15,966 bases of DNA from Dictyocoela muelleri. Lineage: Eukaryota; Microsporidia. Position 1 is the first letter of the stretch, and each line of letters opens with the position of its first letter. Shown in pieces: positions 6,515 to 14,192 of the stretch. The stretch is from NCBI GenBank assembly GCA_016256075.1, contig SDVU01000286.1:1-15966 (forward strand), in the 5' to 3' direction. Below the pieces are notes generated by a model. That model worked only from the letters and a program-made list of their open reading frames with translations. It was not told the origin of the DNA and made no database searches. Made by a program: the position numbers and the translations under genes.

Positions 6515-6520
6515 AACCCC
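6515..6520 (+). promoter_or_regulatory. CCCC start-proximal signal of the ATPase gene
   Basis: AACCCCATCTC stands directly before the ATG at 6526, in keeping with the microsporidian C-run signal. Confidence 0.6.
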
Positions 6521-6525
6521 ATCTC

Positions 6526-8025
6526 ATGACAACAACGAAAACGAAAATTGACACAAAACTTAGAAATCTACATATTCACGACCACATAAAAAAGAATACA
6601 ATCGTCACTGATCACCCTAAATTCTCGTCAGTAAAGAGTCTCGCATATCTAAAAGAAAACGTCTATCAATTTATTGTAAACGCATTGAAAAGCGATGAAT
6701 TTAAAAAGTACAATGCTGAACCACCTAGATCTGTCTTGATTTACGGATCCAAGGGTGTTGGAAAACGATTTTTGATAAAAAGCGTTTGTTCGGAATATAA
6801 AATTCCTTTGATAGTGGATGATGATATAGAAAGTGCTATACGCAAAGCAAAAATTTGCAAGCCGTCAATAATTTTGATTGATCTTGATAATCCGAAAGAA
6901 AAAGAAATTGTGAAATTTTTAGCAAAAAACCTGATTAATGGTGATTCTGATAATTTTGATGTTTTAGTGGTCGGGGTTGTCAATAACAAAATGAAATTGA
7001 GCGACGAGACAATAAGTTTTTTTGAAAATGAAATTTTCGTGAAGATGCCAACGAGAAAAAACAGGGTTGAAATTTTAAGAATGATGATTGAAAATTTGAA
7101 AACTGAAAATATCGATTTCGAGACTCTTGCAACAAATACACCGGGTTTTCTTCCACAAGATCTGAAAAAACTTGTTAAAATGGCTACTACAAAGGCAGTT
7201 TATCATAAAGCGGAGTCTGTAAATATGTCTTGCTTCGAAGAAGCTCTTGATCAGATGCGAGATCGTTCTAAAATGAGCGTTACTTTCGATGAAATTGGTG
7301 CCTTAGAGTCGATTAAGCGTGAATTGGAAATGAGTATTATTTTTCCAGCACTTCATAAAGATAAATTTTTACGAATGGGTATAAATAAACCATCAGGTGT
7401 GTTACTTTATGGTCCACCAGGATGTGGAAAAACGATGTTGGCCAGAGCCGTTGCGAGTCATCTTCATTTCAATTTTTTAGCAATTAAAGGACCTGAATTG
7501 ATAAATAAGTATGTAGGTGACAGTGAAAAACACATAAGAGAGATTTTTGAAAGGGCTAAATATTTACAACCATGCATTTTATTCTTTGATGAAATAGATT
7601 CACTCGTAACACATCGAAATGACGATTTCTTCTCGGTGCGAATTGTCAACCAAATGCTGAGTATGATTGACGGAATTGAAAGTAGAGGCGAAGTATACCT
7701 GATGGGTGCTACAAATAGAATAGAGGCACTTGATAAAGCTATTTTAAGACCAGGTAGATTTGATAAAATAATTCATGTTCCTTTACCTGACAAATTAGGT
7801 CGTAAAGATATATTTATGAAATGTATAAAAAATGTACCTGTAGAAGATTTTGATTATGAATTATTAGATATGGATGGTTTCAGTGGTGCTGAAATTAGCG
7901 GAGTTGTTCGTGATTCTATTTTAAGCTCCCTGAATGAAAATTTTGAAGAAAATAATTTAGTAGTCAGATTCGAACATTTTAAGAGAGCTTGTGAAAAGAT
8001 GAGAAATCGAATGGAATTTGAGTAA
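6526..8025 (+). CDS. RIX7: Rix7/NVL-like double AAA ATPase (60S ribosome maturation), 499 aa
   Basis: Two AAA modules are present. D1 (about 35-235) has a Walker A-like G74-SKGVGK80 but the Walker B (IILIDLDN, D119) lacks the catalytic Glu, and pore loop and arginine fingers are not recognisable. D2 (about 253-499) is complete: Walker A GPPGCGKT at 296-303, pore loop KYVGDSE at 328-334, Walker B FFDEID with D355 and E356, sensor N397 in GATNR, arginine fingers R408 and R411 in LRPGRFD, and sensor-2 GFSGAE at 451-456. The linker string TPGFLPQDLKKLV and the D2 entry FDEIGALESIKREL with GCGKT match Rix7/NVL better than Cdc48, Afg2 or Pex1/6. Rix7 family ATPases strip assembly factors from pre-60S particles in the nucleus. 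The usual N-terminal domain is essentially absent; family members are commonly 700-850 residues. The single ATG follows a CCCC run. Rix7 is preferred but Cdc48-type is not excluded. Confidence 0.85.
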   Translation: MTTTKTKIDTKLRNLHIHDHIKKNTIVTDHPKFSSVKSLAYLKENVYQFIVNALKSDEFKKYNAEPPRSVLIYGSKGVGKRFLIKSVCSEYKIPLIVDDDIESAIRKAKICKPSIILIDLDNPKEKEIVKFLAKNLINGDSDNFDVLVVGVVNNKMKLSDETISFFENEIFVKMPTRKNRVEILRMMIENLKTENIDFETLATNTPGFLPQDLKKLVKMATTKAVYHKAESVNMSCFEEALDQMRDRSKMSVTFDEIGALESIKRELEMSIIFPALHKDKFLRMGINKPSGVLLYGPPGCGKTMLARAVASHLHFNFLAIKGPELINKYVGDSEKHIREIFERAKYLQPCILFFDEIDSLVTHRNDDFFSVRIVNQMLSMIDGIESRGEVYLMGATNRIEALDKAILRPGRFDKIIHVPLPDKLGRKDIFMKCIKNVPVEDFDYELLDMDGFSGAEISGVVRDSILSSLNENFEENNLVVRFEHFKRACEKMRNRMEFE

Positions 8026-8197
8026 GTAATAGATAAAATTAAAAAACAAAGGCGTTTTTATAAATTAATATTAATAACTATAGTAATGACGATAAATAAA
8101 GTTATTAAAGATATTTAATGATTGTTATTAACAGTTCCTTAATAAATTTTATATTAATTTTTTATTGTAAATTAATTTAATAATTAATTAAATTAAT
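8026..8197. other. Intergenic spacer after the ATPase gene
   Basis: AT-rich, no gene. It separates the ATPase stop codon from the truncated repeat copy D. Confidence 0.5.
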
Positions 8198-8312
8198 GAG
8201 GTAGAAACTCAGTGATTAATAGTTTAAATAAAAATTAAGTTTATTGTTCGAATTATTTAATGTAATTTTATAAATAATCTGGAAAATGACTTCAAAAGCT
8301 ATAGAAATATAG
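8198..8312 (+). repeat. Dispersed SINE-like repeat, copy D, head only, truncated
   Basis: Head landmarks match copy C in order: a decayed box A (AAACTCAGTGATTAAT, from about 8205), AAATTAAG, box B-like TTGTTCGAATT (GTTCG at 8246), TAAATAATCTGGAAAATGAC, and CTATAGAAATATAG. The last string is identical to copy A near 188-201. The match stops exactly where the Merlin terminal inverted repeat begins at 8313, and no continuation is found beyond the right end of Merlin. The copy is therefore cut at the junction. It is more diverged than copy C, so probably older. Confidence 0.65.
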
Positions 8313-8360
8313 GGATCACATGCATTTTTTTGCCCCGGGGGCAAAAAATTGCATGTGATG
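8313..8360. repeat. Left TIR plus inverted near-copy, forming a hairpin
   Basis: The 24-base TIR at 8313-8336 is followed head-to-head by an almost perfect reverse complement (TTGCATGTGATG at its end). The two meet at CCCCGGGGG. As single strand this would form a roughly 22-bp hairpin with no loop to speak of. Confidence 0.85.
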
Positions 8361-8388
8361 CAAATATTTTTTTTTTAAAAATTTTTGG

Positions 8389-8393
8389 CCCCA
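8389..8393 (+). promoter_or_regulatory. CCCC start-proximal signal of the Merlin gene
   Basis: GGCCCCA precedes the ATG at 8394, the same arrangement as at the host genes. Confidence 0.5.
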
Positions 8394-9284
8394 ATGAAAC
8401 CTGACGATTTTGAAAACATGTTGATTCGATTCAACAATACAGAACTCCTGGATTACTTAATGAGTGAGAATTACATAAAAAAGGAAGTTATATGTAATGA
8501 ATGTCATACTTGCATGGAGTTGAAAAAGTTTAAGGTTGTTAAGGACGGGTTTGCTTGGAGATGCATGTCTGTATGCTGTAAAAGCTATAAAAAAAGACAA
8601 AGCATTAGAGCGGGGAGTTTTTTTGAAAACTTTAATATTTCTTTTTTGCAGATTTTTAAAATTCTTATCAGGTTTTCGACAGATGTTCCTCAACATTCAA
8701 TTAACAAATCTTTCGGAATTAGCATAAGAACAATAAAGAAAGTAAAGGTTTCATTTTTGAAGAGAGTAGGCCGCTTTGATTTTAAAGATGACAAACTCGG
8801 TGGTGTGAATAAAGAAGTCCAAGTCGATGAAACGAGCTTAAATTTTAAAGTCAAAAGCCATAGAGGAAGATCAGCAACCAATAAAACCGATGCAATTTGT
8901 ATTGTTGAATTAAATGAAAAAATAACGAGGGCCTATGCTTGCGTAATTCCAAATAAGAAAGCAAGTACTATGATACCCATAATATGTGATAACGTGGCAA
9001 GTGGTAGTACAATAAGAACAGATGAACATCGTTCATATTCAAGTTTGAGCAAATTAGGCTACACACATCAAAAAATATGCCATAAGTATAATTTTGTCGA
9101 ACCTACAACTGGAATTAATACGCAGGCTGTTGAATCGTTTAATAATGAGGTAAACTTAGAAATAAAACGTAGAAAAGGCATAAAGACTGAACTAAGGCAG
9201 GAGTATCTTAATGAATTTATTTGGAAATTTAATAATAAAAAAGAGAGATTGCACATTATTTTATCAATAATAAAAATGGGTTAA
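8394..9284 (+). CDS. Merlin transposase (IS1595/ISXO2-like DDE), 296 aa
   Basis: The protein cuts and rejoins the Merlin ends. A Cys-rich N-terminal zinc-ribbon has C34, C37, C40 and C57, C61/C62. The DDE core follows: D145 in EVQVDET, D210 in IRTDEHRSY and E247 in NTQAVESFN. The strings GSTIRTD and FVEPTTGINTQAVES parallel the PGS-x-I-x-[ST]D and FVDP-x-TG-x-HTN-x-[IV]E patterns of ISXO2-type transposases. The last catalytic region has Asn-Thr-Gln where many relatives have His-Thr-Asn, but the acidic residue is kept. Length is normal for Merlin. I chose the ATG at 8394; an upstream TTG at 8385 would add only three residues. CCCC lies two bases before this ATG, so the element carries a host-type start signal. 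All catalytic residues are present and the frame is open, so it may still be active. Confidence 0.93.
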   Translation: MKPDDFENMLIRFNNTELLDYLMSENYIKKEVICNECHTCMELKKFKVVKDGFAWRCMSVCCKSYKKRQSIRAGSFFENFNISFLQIFKILIRFSTDVPQHSINKSFGISIRTIKKVKVSFLKRVGRFDFKDDKLGGVNKEVQVDETSLNFKVKSHRGRSATNKTDAICIVELNEKITRAYACVIPNKKASTMIPIICDNVASGSTIRTDEHRSYSSLSKLGYTHQKICHKYNFVEPTTGINTQAVESFNNEVNLEIKRRKGIKTELRQEYLNEFIWKFNNKKERLHIILSIIKMG

Positions 9285-9421
9285 ATTTTTATATATCTTT
9301 TTAATTTTTTTCTATATACGTTTTATTGAGTTTTAATATCCAACTTTTCAATTTAAAACATCTACTTTTTTCAATTTTATCTATCCACTATTTTTAATTT
9401 TATTTTTATCACAATCAACAT

Positions 9422-9474
9422 GGGGCAAAAAAATGCATCTGATGATCTTCGGGGCAAAAAAATGCATGTGATCC
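9422..9474 (+). repeat. Right TIR with a direct subterminal copy
   Basis: GGGGCAAAAAAATGCATSTGAT occurs at 9422-9443 and, as the TIR, at 9451-9472, with one difference and a 29-base period. Doubling of the end may give two transposase binding sites. Confidence 0.85.
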
Positions 9475-9543
9475 AAAAGTTTAGTAAATTGAAAATTAGC
9501 AAATATTATTTAAATAATAAATAAAACTAAAAATTGAATTTAA

Positions 9544-11224
9544 TTAATTAGAAAATTCAGATGTTGATTCATTATCAAAGAAATATATATCACCATTATT
9601 ACTGTGATAATCATTGTAGCAAATCGGAAAGCAAAAATTCATTTGGCAATCTTTACATCTATAATATGTAAGTGGTGCTCGTTTTGATTTTTCAAGATGG
9701 GTATTCTTATTTTGACATCTATTAAGGGAATTCATTTTAGTTATCATATGTTTTTTAAATATTTTATTTTCTTCATATTGTTCATATTTCTTTTCAGGTA
9801 ATTTTGCATTCTCTTTGATCAATGATTTGAATAGTGTCTCCCGGAAGTCCGATTGAGAGCATGTTCTCTTCCTATTACTTTTATATATGATGAATGAATT
9901 ATGCAAAATGCACACAAATAAAAATAAGGTTATCTTGTTTACTCATCTTCTATTTTTTCGGTATATTAGATAATTTTTCATTAATTGATCTGACAAATAA
10001 ACACCGCCCATATATTTATTATAGTCGCTTATAAATTCCTGTATATTTTCATTTAAATTTATGATTGAATCATCTACATTATCACCAGTGTTTGAAGTAT
10101 CATTTTCTGGTTACAAAATATTTGAAATATAAAAATTAGAAGCTAGCCTTTCATTATAATTGTTAAAAGTTGATATGATTGAAAGTGCTTTCTTGGATGA
10201 TTTTTCTTTGTAAATAAATAAATTTACGTTGTTTTTTTTGCATACAAATAATTTTTTTAATTGGAACTACATTTTTTTATGTTTTTTAGATCATTCGGTC
10301 TTCCTCTGTTGTTTCTTAATGTTCCACAAACATAAAATTTTTGCATGTATAGAATCGTGCAAAGAACAAAGGAGTTGTAAAGATTCTCCATATAAATTCG
10401 ATGATATTTTTCTTCTAATTCTCTTGTTAATACTAGAATAGTATCCTTGATTATAGATGGAATTGAATAAACACGGAGATTGTAAATATATGAACTCTGT
10501 GAATCCGAAAGCATGTAAATCTTAATTCCATATCGGGTTGGTTTTCTAGGATTGTAAACTTTTATCTGAGTGCATCCTTTGAAAGGTATAATTGATTCGT
10601 CTATTGAAATATTTTTACCTAAACAGTAACTGATGGAAAATTTATAGTAAATTAATTTAAAAATTTTTGGTTCGTTTATAATTTTTCGGGTAGATTCATC
10701 CGGATAGTCCTTTTGTGAAACACAGGTAATATTACTATTTATTTCAGAAAATCTTTTCAATGACATGGCATTACTTATAACCTCGCAATGAAAGAAGTCG
10801 GATTTATTATCCCAATATTTTTTATAATTAGATGTAGTTTTTAAACCCATACCTATTAAAATACAGATATATGACCTCAATTCTATTGCTGTAACCTTTT
10901 TAATTTTATTTTTTTTTTCTAAATATCCCTTTATTTGTCAGATTAATAATATATTCAATAATTTCTTGTGATAAAAAATGATTAAAAATTTCTATAACTG
11001 TATAATGATTAAAATTAGGCAATTTTTTTTTCATTTTCCTCAATAAAATCATGTATGTTTAGTCTTTATATACCTTTAGTTTTCCAATCATCAGTTTTTG
11101 TTATTTTTTTATTATTTAAATTAATATTTGCAGTAATTTGCTTATTTTTTCGGGGTTTTATTTCCTTCCCAGGTAAATCATTTGAAAAATCTGATGTTTG
11201 TAAAAATTTTTCTTCGAAATCCAT
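9544..11224 (-). pseudogene. Broken piggyBac transposase gene
   Basis: Pieces in family order run from 11224 down to 9544, about 1.7 kb, the size of a normal piggyBac gene. The start is an ATG at 11224 directly after CCC. The core fragment (10257-10880) has ISIDESIIPFKG, KPTRYGIKIYMLSD with the first catalytic Asp (residue 126 of that fragment), and CGTLRNNRGRP. A later piece has YNKYMGGVYLSDQ. The C-terminal piece (9544-9915) has HNSFIIYK and a zinc-binding Cys-rich domain (YRCKDCQMNFC...CYNDYH). The second catalytic position reads MENLYNS (Glu for Asp) and the third GGVY for GGVD. Breaks: in-frame stops at 11066, 10111 and 9943, and frame changes near 11025, 10915 and 10257. The gene cannot make a working transposase. 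I could not identify piggyBac terminal repeats or a convincing TTAA pair. Confidence 0.9.
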
Positions 11225-11701
11225 GGGTTTTATAAATTTAAATAAATTCAAACTATGAAAATTCTTAATGAAAAATAGTTTCCTAATGATTTTAACAACC
11301 ATGTTTTATAGACATTTTCTTTTTATAACACCTTTTTTAAAAAGGTGGTTTTTAAAATAATATAAAAACTTAAACGAAATTTTAAATTTGATAACATTTA
11401 GATAACTGCAAGATTTTTCATCTATAATTTATTTATAATATTTATGTTTCAATAATAGTGATTTATTTTTTATGATAGTAGGGTGATGTTTTCTGTTATT
11501 GATTCCGATCTTTTTAATCATAAGAACATATGATTTTATCAGTTTTATATTGCAAGCGTATTTAATTTGATGAAAAATCATCTTTTTTTATTTTGTAAAT
11601 GAATTCAATAGAAAACATAAGAAATAAAAACTATTTTTTATATGTGGAATAAAAATGGAGAAAAACAAAAAATTATTTTATTCATATGATAACAAAAATA
11701 A
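11225..11701. other. AT-rich stretch, probably 5' part of the piggyBac element
   Basis: No gene is visible. A 19-base perfect palindrome, CACCTTTTT-T-AAAAAGGTG, lies at 11329-11347, about 105 bases before the transposase start. It could be an end remnant of piggyBac but matches no terminal repeat that I can pair with the other side. Confidence 0.35.
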
Positions 11702-11990
11702 GAATTAATATATTGTCATACCAACAATGACACTTTAAAGAAATCCGAAGAAATGTCAAAGTTAGAAATAAATCAAAAAAATAATCAATTGGTTAAATTT
11801 CTAGAAAATTTCAACTATAAAAATATTTTGGATCCGAACCCCCATGCAAAAACGTCTGAGACACCGAACTCCTTAACAAAAAACAACTCCGAGCAGTATA
11901 GTCAATAAAAACCATTATAACCTCCATTCCCTTTACAACCAGTAACTTCTTTTTGGACGGATCTCTCCGAAGTCCGTCAATGTAAAGTTT
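11702..11990 (+). other. Coding-like remnant of unknown origin, + strand
   Basis: An open frame of 68 codons (11702-11908) has protein-like composition, including strings KKSEEMSKLEINQ and ILDPNPHAKTSETP. Coding-like sequence seems to continue to about 11990 in a broken state. The base composition is clearly richer in C and G than the flanks. It has no recognised family. It lies on the same strand as the retroelement RNase H piece at 13540-13910, so it might be an early part of the same fossil. That is a guess. Confidence 0.3.
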
Positions 11991-12412
11991 ACTTTTTTAC
12001 ATTTGAATAAATAAATTTCCTAAATTAAAAGCAGAAATTTTTATATAAAAAATAAAAAAAATACTTTTCTAGATGAAAAAATACATAAAGTTAAAAAAGT
12101 CTTTTTTAAATTTTAAAATCCTGAACAATAACTATAAAATTTTTATCGAAAATTTTTCTAAATTTATTTATATATTGATTCTAAATATTATCTCTCCAAG
12201 TTAAAAATAAAACTTTTGTTATTACCATTTCTATAGGTTTTCATATTCGTTCTGAAATGTAACTTTTTATTTTACATACTAAAATTTTTAATAAATTATT
12301 ATGATTTAAAAATAATTTTCGATGTCAATATCTTATTTATATTTTTATATGAAAAAATTACTTTATCTTTTTACATAATTTTTATTTTTAACATATTAAA
12401 ATAAAAAATACT
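11991..12412. other. AT-rich stretch, nothing recognised
   Basis: Homopolymer-rich sequence without repeats or open frames that I could support. Confidence 0.4.
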
Positions 12413-12508
12413 TCTTATTCTACTCCTGTAGAATCATTCAATTTTTATTTTGAGGCTATGAGAGAATATCAAGATCACTCATTTCGCACTAAAACGGAGC
12501 CGAAATAA
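12413..12508 (+). other. Short coding-like island, + strand
   Basis: Thirty-one codons with protein-like content (STPVESFNFYFEAMREYQ, then DHSFRTKTEPK) stand out from an almost pure A/T surrounding. Too short to assign. It may belong with the remnant at 11702-11990. Confidence 0.25.
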
Positions 12509-12714
12509 TGTTTTTAATTAAATAATTAAAAGAAGTTGTTTATGGTTTTTAAGGCTTTAAATTTTTTGATGGTTTTTGTTAGGATGTATCATTCATGTGT
12601 TTTATGGGTTTTATAATTTTCTTAAAAAATTTTGGAAAAACATAAATAAACATTTTTTTTTATTAAAATTGGTATTGCTTATTTTTTTTGAAGGTAGATT
12701 GGTATATTATTTTT

Positions 12715-13275
12715 AACACTCTGAAAAATTATACTTTTTATTAACCCCTCTTATTTTTTTTACATTTAATTTTTTTACTCCTTGAAAAATTATACTTTTT
12801 ATGTTACCCCTTTTTTTCTGTTTTTTTTACCCCCTTATAAATAAAACTTTTTTTTATTATAATCCATTTAATTTCCTCCTCCCGAAAAAAAAATACACTT
12901 TTTAATTCCCTTTGATTTTTTTTTCCATTTTAATTTTTACCCCCTAAAAAATTATACTTTTTTGAATCCCCTTTGAATTTTTTACATTTCAATTTTTACC
13001 CCCTAAAAAAATTATATTTTTTTTGCAATCCCCTTTGAATTTTTTTCCATTTTAATTTTTACTCCCTAAAAAATTATACTTTTTTATTACACCCCTTTTA
13101 TTTTTTTTCCATTTTAATTTTTACCCCCTAAAAAAATTATACTTTTTTATTATACCCCTTTAATTTTTTTTTTCAATTTTTATTTTTACCCTCTGAAATA
13201 ATTATATTTTTTTATTATACCCCTTTTAATTTCTTTCCATTTTTATTTTTAACCTCTGAAAAATTATACTTTTTA
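12715..13275 (+). repeat. ~60-bp tandem array, about 8-9 units
   Basis: Each unit contains TTTTTACCCCCTAAAAAATTATACTTTTTTATTATACCCCTTT and a T-rich stretch with CCATTTTAATT (given here as a composite of short strings). Units vary in T-run length, so the period drifts between about 55 and 66. Like the palindrome core at 3440-3836, the + strand has C-runs and nearly no G. No gene. The last unit ends near CTCTGAAAAATTATAC. Confidence 0.85.
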
Positions 13276-13385
13276 TACAGTAAAATAATTCTAAAAAATG
13301 ACAGGTCTAAGCATATTACAAGAAACATACCAAATATACATTAAAATAGATTAAATGTAAGTATATGCAAATGAAATAGAATTAG

Positions 13386-13503
13386 AAATTTTTGTATCAT
13401 ATATGATACATTTCGAGTGTAAAAAACCATAAAGTGTATCATATATGATACGTTTCGAGTGTAAAAAAACAAAAAATTTATCATATATGATACAAAAATT
13501 TTT
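13386..13503. repeat. Three 16-bp palindromes at exact 42-bp spacing
   Basis: GTATCATATATGATAC lies at 13394-13409 and 13436-13451. A copy with one changed end base lies at 13478-13493. Starts are exactly 42 bases apart, four turns of the helix, so all face the same side. The spacers share TTTCGAGTGTAAAAAAC. The whole cluster is bracketed by AAATTTTT and its complement AAAAATTT, making it symmetrical at a larger scale too. It could be a set of protein-binding sites or a young tandem repeat. It lies just before the retroelement RNase H fossil. Confidence 0.85.
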
Positions 13504-13539
13504 AAAGGGTTAATAAAACTTTATTTGAAATTAGAAAAA

Positions 13540-13910
13540 ATACAATTCTTAAATTTCCAGAGTTTACCAAGAAATTTACATTACAGTGTTATGCTTCTAA
13601 TATAGGTATCGAAGCTGTACTTTTTCAGGAACATGGTATATTGTAATATTACAGTAAAAAGTTGAAGAAATCCGAAATAAATTATAGTATTGTCGAGAAA
13701 GAATTTATGGCTATAGTGCAATCGTTAAATCATTATCGAAATATTATTCAAGGTTTTTATCTAGAAGTTATTACTGATAGTAAAAATTGTACGTGTGAAT
13801 CTAAGCTGAAGATTGGAAGAATTCCACGATGGAAATTTTTACCCAATGAATTAACATAAATATTTTGACGATCGGAGAAAAGAGTAATAATATTGGGCTG
13901 ACCACCCAAC
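13540..13910 (+). mobile_element. Ty3/gypsy fossil: RNase H fragment, broken
   Basis: A remnant of the RNase H domain of a Ty3/gypsy (Metaviridae) retroelement pol. Recognisable family features are the CDAS-like entry, the block KEFMAIVQSLNHYR, and the ITD block that follows the conserved second acidic site. It is only part of one domain and has a few breaks. No LTR of its own could be assigned. Its reading direction is opposite to that of the longer fossil to the right, so the two are separate insertions. Judged by its decay it is old. Confidence 0.8.
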
Positions 13911-13914
13911 GGAT

Positions 13915-14178
13915 TGCCATAATGTAAATAATTGATAATTAAAGACTTTGTAAAGTGGGCTGAATTAAATTTATTGAATTTTCTTAACTCTCTCATCTTC
14001 CCTTGGGGGTTCCAACTTTTCGAATTTTAAGTTTTAAATTGATCAAATTTTGATGAAATATGTGATCACACGGTAATAAAGCAAATAATGTAAATGTCAA
14101 TTATTTTGTTAGAAATGTATTATAATTAGTGTAAAGATATTCATATTTCGCGGTAGTGATGATCACAGAGGCATCACA
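13915..14178 (-). repeat. Probable 3' LTR of the - strand Ty3/gypsy fossil
   Basis: Read on the - strand, the sequence after the polypurine tract begins TGTGATG, the TG start usual for an LTR. The far end is not fixed; an end anywhere between about 13900 and 14000 is possible. No second LTR is in the window for comparison, so the limits and the age are uncertain. Confidence 0.45.
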
Positions 14179-14180
14179 TT

Positions 14181-14192
14181 CTCCCCTCTCCA
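14181..14192 (-). other. Polypurine tract of the - strand retroelement
   Basis: On the - strand the purine-only string GGAGAGGGGAG lies directly before the likely LTR start and just after the integrase end. This is the expected place for the plus-strand DNA primer of an LTR element. Confidence 0.7.

Larger units (their letters stand above)
8313..9474 (+). mobile_element. Merlin (IS1595/ISXO2-type) DNA transposon, 1162 bp, looks complete
   Basis: Perfect 24-base terminal inverted repeats bound the element, at 8313-8336 (beginning GGATCACATGCA) and 9451-9474 (ending TGCATGTGATCC). Between them is one uninterrupted transposase gene in the + direction. Each end has a second TIR-like copy: inverted at 8337-8360 on the left, direct at 9422-9445 on the right. 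Merlin elements normally make 8-9-bp target duplications, but the flanks (AAATATAG and AAAAGTTT) do not match. Identical TIRs and an open gene point to a recent arrival. It sits at the broken edge of repeat copy D. Merlin transposons are known from Nosema species. Confidence 0.92.

Noticed and set aside
6741-6989. An 82-codon - strand frame inside the ATPase gene
   Set aside because: Antisense shadow; the + strand frame carries the AAA motifs.
6526-8025. Pex1 or Pex6 as the identity of the AAA ATPase
   Set aside because: D2 has some similar strings, but the D2 entry (IGALESIKREL) and the D1 end (TPGFLPQDLKKLV) fit Rix7/NVL, and microsporidia are thought to lack peroxisomes.
8690-9256. Two - strand frames inside the Merlin transposase
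   Set aside because: Antisense shadows of a gene with clear DDE motifs.
10229-10441. A 70-codon + strand frame
   Set aside because: It is the antisense of the piggyBac transposase, whose family motifs are clear on the - strand.
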